A stretch of 64,000 nt of DNA from the NCBI RefSeq assembly GCF_900106675.1, contig NZ_FNOB01000006.1, forward strand, positions 1 through 64,000, written 5' to 3'. Of this stretch, positions 1 to 9,016 are shown piece after piece. This stretch comes from Allgaiera indica (GTDB lineage: Bacteria; Pseudomonadota; Alphaproteobacteria; Rhodobacterales; Rhodobacteraceae). Every line of letters starts with the position of its first letter. Position 1 is the first letter of the stretch. Under the pieces are notes generated by a model, which was given only the letters and a program-made list of their open reading frames with translations, searched no databases and was not told the origin of the DNA. The position numbers and the translations under genes are program-made.

Positions 1-92
1 CTTGCGTTTCGACATCTCTGATCTCCTTCTCGTCGAAGATCAGCAGACTGCAAATCGTAGCTTATGTCAGTGTCCGAATTTCGGGGGGTAGC

Positions 93-1056
93 TCAAACCG
101 CCGAGAATGTGAAGGCCATCAGGATGCCGGAGCCGAACACCGCGACCGTTGCCGCAGTAACGGCGGCGCTGGAATCGAAACCGGGTTCGAAGGCAGGCAG
201 CGCGCTCGCAACCAGCAGGATGGCGGCGGCGACGATTGGCGTGATCGGGCCCGTCCGCCTGCCCAGCAGACCGTAGGCGAGGCTGCCGGCAATGCTGGCG
301 AGCGCGATCAGCCCGGTGGTGCTGCCCGCTTGGGCCGAGGTGAAGCCGTGCGCCTCGATGAGGAAGGTCGGCATCATGCTCAGGATGGACAGCGACAGAA
401 GCGTGAGGCCGAGAAAGGCACCGCCCAGCAACCAAGCTGCGGTGCCCAAGCCTGCCGGTGGCCCGCTGCTATCCGGCAGTGGTCCGCGCGCTTCCTTCTC
501 GGGCGGCAGCAGCAGGAACCCGACCACCGCCGTGGCTGCCACGAGGCCGCCGTTCGCGGCGAACCAGGCCTGCCATCCCCAGGCCGGGGCAAGCGTGCCG
601 CCAGCAATCGCAGCGAGGCTCAGCCCGGGCGTGAAGAACGTCCCCCAGAGCGCCAGCGCTGCTGGCTGGTTCCGCTCTGCGGCGTTCTCCGCGATCAAGG
701 TTGGCGCCGCGACCACGATGGCGAGGTAGCCGATACCTTCGACGGCGCGCATCAGGAGAAAAAAAGGTGGTGGATGGTGCCGATGCTGCAGCCAGAACGC
801 TGAGAGCAAGCAGTCCACCCCCGAGAAGCAAAACAGCACGCGCGCCCCTGCGCCGCACCCAGAGCCCTGCCAAGACACCGAACATCGCTGACGCCAGGGT
901 GATCGTCGATATGGCCCAGCCGAGCGTGGGCAGCTTCATGGACAACTCTTCGCGAAGTTGCGCTGTCGCCGGTGCGATCCGCCCGACCTGCGCCGCGGCG
1001 ACGACGCCGACCACATAGGCCAGAAAGATCGCGCGCCAATTCGTGCTGGTCACCAT
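93..1056 (-). pseudogene. Broken major facilitator superfamily (MFS) transporter
   Basis: An MFS-type inner-membrane transporter that is disrupted. The N-terminal part (start ATG at 1056) carries about three membrane helices and the RRRGARAV loop typical of the helix 2-3 turn. It then leaves frame at a run of seven A at 759-765 (T on the coding strand). Removing one base joins it to a second frame that carries about seven more helices and ends at 93. The rejoined product is about 320 residues with roughly 10 of the usual 12 helices, so the C-terminal end is also missing. The first 75 bases of the window look less G+C rich than the gene, consistent with a breakpoint there. The frameshift could be a sequencing error, but the lost 3' end could not. 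Substrate unknown. Confidence 0.7.
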
Positions 1057-1456
1057 GCCCGCCCCCCGAGATGTTCTTGTTCTTTTTGGCAGACAGGGCA
1101 GTTCGGACGGGAAGCAAGAGCAATCTGCCCTACGGACGCGTGTAATGCTACATATTGTGATGGCCTCGGCAAAGCCAGGTCGCGCAAGTGGACTTCCATG
1201 CCGCGCGCAACGGCTGGCGGCTTTGTCAGCATCGCCGGCCAACACAGATTGCGGACACCCCCTTTTCATTCGCATTCGCCGCCGCGCGCCAGGGCTTGCG
1301 CGCCTGACGCCATCAGCCCGGAACGCGGCATTGGCTGCGCGCCGATGCGTTTTGCGCGCTGATCTGTCCGGCCGGGGCGGCCAAGCCCTTCGACCCGCAA
1401 CATGAAAGGCCCCGAGGGTTTCCCCCGGGGCCTTCCCTTTCCGTCAAACGCCGCGC
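1057..1456. other. 400-bp intergenic stretch, terminator only
   Basis: Between the broken MFS gene and the TRAP receptor, both on the minus strand. The only recognisable element is the hairpin terminator at 1404-1436. Open frames here lack a ribosome-binding site and resemble no family. The MFS promoter should lie near 1080-1180, but no convincing -35/-10 pair was found. Confidence 0.5.
1404..1436 (-). terminator. Hairpin terminator after the TRAP receptor gene
   Basis: A G+C-rich stem (AAGGCCCCGAGG against the facing CCCCCGGGGCCTT, loop about 3 nt) lies about 20 bp past the stop codon of the TRAP receptor. On the minus strand it is followed by a short T stretch. It fits an intrinsic terminator for a single-gene transcript. 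Confidence 0.7.
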
Positions 1457-2890
<1,434 letters not shown>

Positions 2891-2919
2891 TTGACGCCCC
2901 CCACCGCCACGCCTAATGT
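2891..2919 (+). promoter_or_regulatory. Sigma-70-type promoter of the ilvBH leader
   Basis: TTGACG (2891-2896), a 17-bp spacer, then TAATGT (2914-2919): a near-consensus promoter placed about 30 bp before the leader peptide start. Transcription should begin near 2926, giving a leader of about 170 nt before ilvB. Confidence 0.7.
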
Positions 2920-2947
2920 CGCCGCGCAGCAGCGAAGGGGCCGATCC

Positions 2948-2995
2948 GTGGCAAAGCTTCTTGTAATCGTAGGGATGTGGTGCATGGGCCGGTAA
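2948..2995 (+). CDS. ilv leader peptide (branched-chain amino acid attenuator)
   Basis: A 15-codon reading frame starting with GTG behind GAAGGGG (2934-2940) that encodes MAKLLVIVGMWCMGR. Five consecutive codons (CTT CTT GTA ATC GTA, 2957-2971) specify Leu-Leu-Val-Ile-Val, the end products of the pathway whose first enzyme lies downstream. CTT and GTA look like uncommon codons for such a G+C-rich genome. The frame lies between a good promoter and a hairpin-plus-T5 terminator, the classic layout of a translation-coupled attenuator. Stalling at these codons under amino-acid starvation would leave the antiterminator arm at 2979-2988 free to pair. Translation has not been shown; this rests on layout and composition. 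Confidence 0.85.
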   Translation: MAKLLVIVGMWCMGR

Positions 2996-3023
2996 CGGAC
3001 ACCCAGTCAGGATCCCATGCGCC
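2979..3023 (+). promoter_or_regulatory. Predicted antiterminator stem of the ilv attenuator
   Basis: GGTGCATGGG (2979-2988) pairs with CCCATGCGCC (3014-3023) over 10 bp with one G-U pair. The second arm takes in the first three bases of the terminator's 5' arm, so the two structures exclude each other. The first arm lies just downstream of the Leu/Val/Ile codons and overlaps the end of the leader frame. A ribosome that reaches the stop codon would cover it; one stalled at the control codons would not. Confidence 0.75.
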
Positions 3024-3048
3024 CCCGCCTCAACACCGGGGGCTTTTT
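3021..3048 (+). terminator. Attenuator terminator before ilvB
   Basis: GCCCCCG (3021-3027) and CGGGGGC (3037-3043) form a perfect 7-bp stem with a 9-nt loop, followed directly by TTTTT (3044-3048). It ends 50 bp before ilvB, so it can stop transcripts before the structural genes. Confidence 0.9.
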
Positions 3049-3098
3049 GTTGCGCGACAAGACCAGCGAGGCCGCCCGGGGCGGCAGGTGAACAGAGG

Positions 3099-4868
3099 AT
3101 GACGACACCGATGGCGACCAAGGCGATGACGGGCGCGAGGATGGTTGTGCAGGCGCTGAAGGACCAGGGGGTCGAGGTGGTCTTTGGCTATCCCGGCGGC
3201 GCCGTGCTTCCGATCTATGACGAGATATTCCAGCAAAACGATATCCGCCACATCCTCGTGCGGCACGAACAGGGCGCGGTCCACATGGCCGAGGGCTATG
3301 CGCGTTCGACCGGCAAGCCCGGGGTCGTGTTGGTGACCTCGGGGCCCGGGGCGACCAACGCGGTCACCGGGATCACCGACGCGCTTCTGGATTCGATCCC
3401 GATCGTGGTGCTGTCGGGTCAGGTGCCCACTTTCCTGATCGGCACCGACGGCTTTCAGGAGGCCGACACTGTCGGCATCACCCGCCCCTGCACCAAGCAC
3501 AACTGGCTGGTCAAGGATACCGACAAGCTGGCCGACACGATCCATCAGGCCTTCCATGTCGCCACCTCGGGCCGCCCGGGCCCGGTGCTGGTCGACATCC
3601 CCAAGGACGTGCAGTTCGCCACCGGCACCTACACCCCGCCCGAGAAGGCCAAGGTCAGCCATTACCAGCCCCGCGTGAAGGGCGACCCCGAGGCGATCAC
3701 CGCCCTGGTCGAGCTGATGGAAACCGCCGAGCGGCCGGTGTTCTACACCGGCGGCGGGGTGATCAATTCGGGCCCTGCCGCCAGCCAGCTTCTGCGCGAG
3801 CTGGTCGATGCGACGGGCTTTCCGATCACCTCCACGCTGATGGGGCTGGGCGCCTATCCGGCCAGCGGCAAGAACTGGCTGGGGATGCTGGGGATGCACG
3901 GCCTTTACGAGGCCAACCTGGCAATGCATGGCTGCGATCTGATGATCAACATCGGCGCGCGTTTCGACGACCGGATCACCGGCCGCACAAGCGATTTCAG
4001 CCCCGGCTCGAAGAAGGCGCATATCGACATCGACCCTTCCTCGATCAACAAGGTGATCCATGTCGACATTCCGATCATCGGCGATGTCGGCCATGTGCTG
4101 GAGGATCTGCTGCAGGTCTGGAAATCGCGCGGGCGCAAGGTGAATGCCGCGGGGCTGAAGCGCTGGTGGGGCCAGATCGAGGATTGGCAGCGGGTGAAAT
4201 GCCTCAGCTACACCAACTCGGACAAGGTCATCAAACCGCAATACGCGCTGCAGCGGCTGGAGGCACTGACCAAGGGGCGCGACCGCTACATCACCACCGA
4301 GGTGGGCCAGCACCAGATGTGGGCCGCGCAATTCCTGGGGTTCGAGGCGCCGAACCGCTGGATGACCTCGGGGGGGCTGGGCACGATGGGCTATGGCCTG
4401 CCGGCCTCGATCGGGGTGCAGGTGGCGCATCCGGAGGCGCTGGTGATCAACGTGGCGGGCGAGGCCTCATGGCTGATGAACATGCAGGAGATGGGCACAG
4501 CGATGCAGTTCCGCGCGCCGGTCAAGCAGTTCATCCTCAACAACGAGCGGCTGGGCATGGTGCGCCAGTGGCAGGAGCTTCTGCATGGCGAGCGCTATTC
4601 GCATAGCTGGTCCGAGAGCCTGCCAGATTTCGTCAAGCTGGCCGAGGCCTTCGGGGCGAAGGGGATGCAGGTGAAGGATCCGGCCGATCTGGATGCGGCC
4701 ATCCAGGAGATGATCGATTACGACGGGCCGGTAGTGATGGACGTGCTGGTCGAAAAGCACGAGAACTGCTTTCCGATGATCCCCTCGGGCAAGCCGCACA
4801 ACGAGATGCTGATCGGCGAAGCCGAGACCGCGGGGGCGATCGGCGGCGCGGGCGGCGCGCTGGTTTGA
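3099..4868 (+). CDS. ilvB: Acetolactate synthase, large (catalytic) subunit
   Basis: Cytoplasmic ThDP- and FAD-dependent enzyme, 589 residues, that condenses two pyruvates to acetolactate (valine/leucine) or pyruvate with 2-oxobutyrate (isoleucine). The N-terminal ThDP domain shows FGYPGGAVLPIYDE and the catalytic glutamate in HEQGA (E57). A central FAD domain includes IGARFDDRITG. The C-terminal ThDP-Mg motif reads GEASWLMNMQE and ends in NN, with Glu where many family members have Asp. I recall that variant from related Rhodobacteraceae. The start is 3099; a second ATG at 3111 is possible. It follows the attenuator and precedes ilvH by 67 bp, so the two are probably co-transcribed. Confidence 0.95.
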   Translation: MTTPMATKAMTGARMVVQALKDQGVEVVFGYPGGAVLPIYDEIFQQNDIRHILVRHEQGAVHMAEGYARSTGKPGVVLVTSGPGATNAVTGITDALLDSIPIVVLSGQVPTFLIGTDGFQEADTVGITRPCTKHNWLVKDTDKLADTIHQAFHVATSGRPGPVLVDIPKDVQFATGTYTPPEKAKVSHYQPRVKGDPEAITALVELMETAERPVFYTGGGVINSGPAASQLLRELVDATGFPITSTLMGLGAYPASGKNWLGMLGMHGLYEANLAMHGCDLMINIGARFDDRITGRTSDFSPGSKKAHIDIDPSSINKVIHVDIPIIGDVGHVLEDLLQVWKSRGRKVNAAGLKRWWGQIEDWQRVKCLSYTNSDKVIKPQYALQRLEALTKGRDRYITTEVGQHQMWAAQFLGFEAPNRWMTSGGLGTMGYGLPASIGVQVAHPEALVINVAGEASWLMNMQEMGTAMQFRAPVKQFILNNERLGMVRQWQELLHGERYSHSWSESLPDFVKLAEAFGAKGMQVKDPADLDAAIQEMIDYDGPVVMDVLVEKHENCFPMIPSGKPHNEMLIGEAETAGAIGGAGGALV

Positions 4869-4879
4869 TCGGGCGGGAC

Positions 4880-4928
4880 CGGGGGCCCTGCCCCCGGACC
4901 CCCGGAGTATTTGAGCCAAGATGAAGGG
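4880..4928 (+). repeat. Intergenic repeat, copy 1 (between ilvB and ilvH)
   Basis: A G+C-rich stretch followed by CCCCCGGAGTATTT and then GCCAAGATGAAGGG. The same core recurs near 13532-13565 (inverted), 17226-17280 and 55651-55690 (inverted). This copy lies inside an operon and runs almost into the ribosome-binding site of ilvH. Confidence 0.75.
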
Positions 4929-4935
4929 CTAGGAA

Positions 4936-5496
4936 ATGTCGGCACTGAACATCAAGAAAGGCGCGTCCAGCCATTCGGCCTATGACCTGCGCGATCCCTA
5001 TTCCGAGGTGATCGAGGTGCATACGCTGGCGGTTCTGGTCGACAACGAGGCCGGGGTTCTGGCACGGGTGATCGGCCTGTTTTCCGGGCGCGGCTACAAT
5101 ATCGAAAGCCTCACCGTCGCCGAGGTGGACCACAAGGGGCATCGCAGCCGGATCACCGTGGTGACCTCGGGCACGCCGCAGGTGATCGAGCAGATCAAGG
5201 CGCAGCTGGAGCGGATGGTGCCGGTGCACGAGGTCCACGACCTTACCGTCGAGGGGCCGGCGGTGCAGCGTGAACTGGCGCTGTTCAAGGTCGCGGGCCA
5301 GGGCGAGCAGCGGGTCGAGGCGCTGCGGCTGGCCGATATCTTCCGCGCCAGCGTGGTGGATTCGACGCTGGAAAGCTTCGTCTTCGAGATCACCGGCACC
5401 GCCGAGAAGATCGACGCCTTCGCCGACCTGATGCGCCCGCTTGGCCTGCGCGAGATCGCGCGCACCGGCGTCGCCGCGTTGTCGCGCGGGGCCTGA
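4936..5496 (+). CDS. ilvH: Acetolactate synthase, small (regulatory) subunit
   Basis: Regulatory subunit of acetohydroxyacid synthase, 186 residues, which binds IlvB and normally carries valine feedback inhibition. An N-terminal ACT domain is clear (HTLAVLVDNEAGVLARVIGLFSGRGYNIESLTV, residues about 28-60), and the C-terminal domain contains REIARTGVAALSRG. The start at 4936 has AGGA immediately upstream. It is separated from ilvB by one copy of the intergenic repeat. Both subunits are present, so this locus is a complete enzyme under the upstream attenuator. Confidence 0.95.
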   Translation: MSALNIKKGASSHSAYDLRDPYSEVIEVHTLAVLVDNEAGVLARVIGLFSGRGYNIESLTVAEVDHKGHRSRITVVTSGTPQVIEQIKAQLERMVPVHEVHDLTVEGPAVQRELALFKVAGQGEQRVEALRLADIFRASVVDSTLESFVFEITGTAEKIDAFADLMRPLGLREIARTGVAALSRGA

Positions 5497-5634
5497 CGGC
5501 CGCCGCCATCACAAGATCGCGAGCACCTAGCGAAGCGATAGGTCGCGGCTGGGTTTATCGCTATTGCGAGGGTGTGCCGGGCTTTTTTGCGGCATGTGTG
5601 GCGGCATCGGGCCGCATCGTGGAGGATGCGGGTC

Positions 5635-6027
5635 ATGCCGCGTTTCTTGTACCAGGTCACCATGGGCGCCGCCGCCGTGATGGCCCTGTCCCTTGCCGGA
5701 TTTCCGGCGCACGCGGCGACCAGCGTGAAGAAGGAATGTTCGGCCCAGTACAAGGCCGAAAAGGCGGCAGGCAAGCTCAAGCCCGGCGAGACATGGACGA
5801 AGTTCTACGCCGCCTGCGCCAAGGCGAACGGCGCCAAGGAAGCCGGCAAGAAGCCCGCGACGGACAGCCACAAACCGCTGACCACGGCGCAGAAGGCCGC
5901 GCGCAAGCGGATCAAGGAATGCGGCGCGATGTGGCGCAAGGACAAGGCCGCCGGCAAGATCCACAAGGGCGAGACCTGGCCGCAATACTGGCACCGGTGC
6001 AACATCGCCCTGAAGAAGAAGGGCTGA
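5635..6027 (+). CDS. Small secreted protein with two matched Cys-containing motifs
   Basis: 130 residues. The start at 5635 has GGAGG nine bases upstream and begins a signal peptide ending near AHA (residue 27). The mature part is rich in Lys and Ala and contains two copies of a motif of about 27 residues: E-C-x2-(Y/W)-x4-KAAGK-x2-GETW-x5-C. Its cysteines lie at 35/61 and 96/122, exactly 26 apart in both copies, so each copy may form one internal disulfide. Short periplasmic proteins with similar motifs occur in other alphaproteobacteria, but I know of no established function. It stands alone after ilvH and convergent to the next gene. Confidence 0.8.
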   Translation: MPRFLYQVTMGAAAVMALSLAGFPAHAATSVKKECSAQYKAEKAAGKLKPGETWTKFYAACAKANGAKEAGKKPATDSHKPLTTAQKAARKRIKECGAMWRKDKAAGKIHKGETWPQYWHRCNIALKKKG

Positions 6028-6044
6028 TGGGCTGAGGCCGCGCC

Positions 6045-6515
6045 CTAGCCGGCCGCGGCCAGGCGCAGGTGACGGCGGGGGCCGCTTTGCGACCCGCGCG
6101 GGCCGGTGCCGCAGATCGCGATCTCGGGCTTGGCGGCGGCGTGCACCTGCCTGGGCATTGGTCCGGTCGGGTGGTGTCTGGTCGGGATCGGTCCCAGCGC
6201 GGCGGGCGCGGGATCCGGCGCGGGGGTGACGGAAGACGCCGTGGCGGCTTCGTGCAAGATCGCGGCGACATCAGGAAAGGCCCCGCGTTCGATCACACGC
6301 ACCGCACGGGCATGGCGCGTGGACCCTTCGATCCCCGGGGTCGCCAATGCCTCTTGCTCGACCAGAAAGGCCACGACATCGCCCACGGCCGGGAAGCCGC
6401 TGCTCTGCGCCACGAAGGCCTGCGCACCGCGCGCATAGGCCAGGGCGCCGCTGTCCTCGCACCACAGGATTACACGTTGGCTTTGCTCAGAACTCCAGAT
6501 CACGACCCCGATCAT
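6045..6515 (-). CDS. Conserved hypothetical protein
   Basis: 156 residues. AGAGGAA lies a few bases before ATG 6515. The first 75 residues look like a compact beta-rich domain (GVVIWSSEQSQRVILWCEDSGALAYA, then VGDVVAFLVEQE), which resembles short hypothetical proteins of related bacteria. The second half is Pro/Ala/Arg rich and probably disordered. It is divergent from the XRE regulator at 6696, with operator-like repeats between them, so the regulator might control it. Function unknown. Confidence 0.65.
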   Translation of the reverse strand: MIGVVIWSSEQSQRVILWCEDSGALAYARGAQAFVAQSSGFPAVGDVVAFLVEQEALATPGIEGSTRHARAVRVIERGAFPDVAAILHEAATASSVTPAPDPAPAALGPIPTRHHPTGPMPRQVHAAAKPEIAICGTGPRGSQSGPRRHLRLAAAG

Positions 6516-6633
6516 TGCTTTCCTCTTTCCGCTTCTCGATCAGGCTAACGCTCGAAACCGTGATCACGCAGATGCGAGATCCCGCGTGCATGGGGGATTT
6601 TGTGTCGAAACAAGGCGACTTTTGACCTAAACT

Positions 6634-6660
6634 ACGTCAGTATGACGTTAATTAGCGTCA
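6634..6660. promoter_or_regulatory. Operator-like TGACG repeats upstream of the XRE regulator
   Basis: Three TGACG half-sites in alternating orientation: ACGTCA (6634-6639), TGACGT (6643-6648) and CGTCA (6656-6660). The first two form a perfect inverted repeat around GTA; the second and third form another around eight A+T-rich bases. A TTGACC element (6622-6627) lies just before them. The place fits autoregulation by the downstream helix-turn-helix protein. Confidence 0.55.
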
Positions 6661-6695
6661 AATCCCGATCCACCCCCGGTTTCAGTCCCCTAAAA

Positions 6696-7523
6696 ATGCT
6701 TGATCCTCGCCGCCCCCCCCCCTTCGCCCATGCCGACGAGCGCCCCGCCGATCTGCGCGCGATTTTCGGGCAAAATCTGCGGCAACTGGCATCGCGAGAG
6801 GCTTCGGTCACCAAGCTCTGCGCCCGGCTGGAGATCAACCGCACCCAGTTCAACCGCTATCTTTCGGGAGAGACCTTCCCGCGTCCAGACATCCTGCACA
6901 GGATCTGCACCCATTTCGGTGTCGACGCGCGGATTCTGCTGGAGCCGCTGGAAGCCCAGGACCCCAGCCCGGGCGAGGTGCTGGCCGGCGCGCTGGGGGC
7001 GATGGTTCTGAGCACCAACGATTTCACCGTCGATTCCGCGCGCCTGCCGGACGGGCTCTATCGCTTTTGGCGCAATTCCTACAACTTCCCCGACCGGGTG
7101 ATCGCCGACATGTGCCGGGTCTATACCGAGAACGGGGTGAAGCTGTTCAAGGGCTACGAGCCGCCGAGCCCGATGCAAAGCCGTGCCACCCTGGCACCGG
7201 CCTACCAATCGGTGTATCACGGCGTTTTCCTGCAGCATGACGACGGCGTGTCGCTTTACTGTTCCACCCGCGGCGGGCGGATGGTGTCGATCGGTTTCTT
7301 TGAATACAGCCTGGGGGGCTTGCCGGATTTCCTGGGCGGGATCTCGTTCCTGACCCGGCGGCGGATCCAGGGAATGCGGCGGCTGACCTTCGCGGTGATG
7401 GAACGGCTGCCTCGGGATCTGGGACAATGCATCGCCGCGGCGCGCGAATGCGGGCTGCGCAAGACCGCCGAAGTGCCGGTCAAGATCCGCGATCTGCTGG
7501 CGACGGTCCCGGCCTCGATCTGA
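6696..7523 (+). CDS. XRE-family helix-turn-helix transcriptional regulator
   Basis: 275 residues from ATG 6696; upstream in-frame starts at 6600 or 6642 are possible, and no start has a strong ribosome-binding site. Residues about 18-75 form an HTH: FGQNLRQLAS, then VTKLCARLEINRTQFNRYLSG and FPRPDILHRICTHFGVD, the pattern of an XRE/Cro-type DNA-binding domain. The remaining 200 residues form a separate domain (for example YRFWRNSYNFPDRV and GVSLYCSTRGG) that I do not recognise; it may sense a ligand. The TGACG repeats overlap its promoter region. Confidence 0.8.
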   Translation: MLDPRRPPPFAHADERPADLRAIFGQNLRQLASREASVTKLCARLEINRTQFNRYLSGETFPRPDILHRICTHFGVDARILLEPLEAQDPSPGEVLAGALGAMVLSTNDFTVDSARLPDGLYRFWRNSYNFPDRVIADMCRVYTENGVKLFKGYEPPSPMQSRATLAPAYQSVYHGVFLQHDDGVSLYCSTRGGRMVSIGFFEYSLGGLPDFLGGISFLTRRRIQGMRRLTFAVMERLPRDLGQCIAAARECGLRKTAEVPVKIRDLLATVPASI

Positions 7524-7543
7524 GGCCGGGCGGAGCGGCGCGG

Positions 7544-9016
7544 CTAGAGGCCGTAGATCTCGGAGAATTTGGCCTCGAGATAATCAAGCAGCGGGCCCTC
7601 GTCGGGTTCGAACCCGCAGGCGCGGCGCACGGTGTCGCGCGGGCGGTAAAGGCCGCCATGGCGTTGCAGGTTCTCGCGCAGCCATTCGGTGGCGGGCGTG
7701 GCATCGCCCCTGGCCAGGGCCTCGTCCATGCCGGGCACCGCCGCGCGCAGCGCCTTGTTCAGACAGCCGGCATAGACATTGCCCAGGGCATAGGTCGGGA
7801 AATAGCCGAACAGGCCCACCGACCAGTGCACATCTTGCAACATGCCATGCGCGGGCTGATCCACCGCGACGCCGAAATCCTGCGCGAAACGGGTGTTCCA
7901 GGCCTCTTCCAGATCGCGCACCTCCAGCGTGCCGCCGATCAGCTCTCGCTCCAGCGCGAAGCGCAGCATGATGTGCAGATTGTAATGCACCTCATCGGCC
8001 TCGGTGCGGATGAAGCCCGCATGCACCCGGTTCACCGCGCCATGGAAGGCCTCGGCATCGCCAAGCCCCAGATCGCCGAAAGTGTCGGTCATCTGCGCAT
8101 AAAGCCAGCCGGTGAAGGGACGCGAACGGCCAAGCTGGTTCTCGTAGATCCGGCTTTGGCTTTCATGCACCCCCATCGACACGCCGCCGCCCAGCGGTGT
8201 CAGCAGGTAATCGGCATCCACCCCTTGCTCGTAGCAGGCGTGGCCGGTCTCGTGGATCGTGGAATAGAAGCAGTTGAAGGGGTCGCCCTCGACCACCCGG
8301 GTGGTGATCCTTGTGTCGGTGCCCGATCCGGAAGAGAACGGATGCACCGACAGATCCAGCCGCCCGCAGGCCCAATCATAGCCGAATCCCGATGCCAGCT
8401 TGCGTGCCAGCCGCATCTGCGCCTCGGCCGGGAAATGGCCCCGTAGCGGCGCGGGCTGGTGCGCGGCGCCCATAACCGCCGCGCGCAACGCCACCAGACG
8501 CGGACGCATCCGGTCGAACATCGCGCCCAGGCTTTCGGCCGTGGCGCCCTCTTCGTAGTCGTCGATCAGCGCGTCATAAAGGTCGCCGCCATCGGCCAGA
8601 TGCGCCGCCTGCTCGCGCTTCAGCGCCACCACCTTTTCCAGCGTCGGCAGGAACTGCTCCACGTCGTTCGCCGCCCGCGCCTCGGCCCAGATGCCCTGCG
8701 CGACCGAGGTGACGCGCGCCAGTTCCACCGCCAGCGCGGCGGGGATCTTGGTCTGGCGTTCGAAACTGCGGCGGATGTGGCGCAGATAGGCCTCGTCCAC
8801 CTCGTCCTCGGGTTCGGCCTTCTCCAGCCAGTCGCCGATGCGGGGATCGGTGCGGCGGGCGTGCAGGATGCCTTCCAGCGCGCCGATCTCCTCGCCGCGC
8901 TGCTCGGCCGCGCCGCGCGGCATCATCGTTTCCTGGTCCCATTCCAGGCGGCCCGCCACCTGCCCCAGCGCCTCGGTATCGCGCTGATAGGCCATCAGAT
9001 CATCCATCGCCGACAT
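7544..9016 (-). CDS. Carboxypeptidase M32 (carboxypeptidase Taq family)
   Basis: Zinc metallocarboxypeptidase of family M32, 490 residues, cytoplasmic, releasing C-terminal residues from peptides. The zinc site is clear: HETGH (H255, E256, H259) followed by HESQSR (284-289), whose glutamate is the third ligand in the family. Other family signatures include FSSGSGTDTRITTR and DEVHYNLHIMLRFALE. The start ATG 9016 overlaps the stop of the heme A synthase gene by one base (TGATG), so the two are translationally linked. Length is normal for the family. Confidence 0.93.
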   Translation of the reverse strand: MSAMDDLMAYQRDTEALGQVAGRLEWDQETMMPRGAAEQRGEEIGALEGILHARRTDPRIGDWLEKAEPEDEVDEAYLRHIRRSFERQTKIPAALAVELARVTSVAQGIWAEARAANDVEQFLPTLEKVVALKREQAAHLADGGDLYDALIDDYEEGATAESLGAMFDRMRPRLVALRAAVMGAAHQPAPLRGHFPAEAQMRLARKLASGFGYDWACGRLDLSVHPFSSGSGTDTRITTRVVEGDPFNCFYSTIHETGHACYEQGVDADYLLTPLGGGVSMGVHESQSRIYENQLGRSRPFTGWLYAQMTDTFGDLGLGDAEAFHGAVNRVHAGFIRTEADEVHYNLHIMLRFALERELIGGTLEVRDLEEAWNTRFAQDFGVAVDQPAHGMLQDVHWSVGLFGYFPTYALGNVYAGCLNKALRAAVPGMDEALARGDATPATEWLRENLQRHGGLYRPRDTVRRACGFEPDEGPLLDYLEAKFSEIYGL

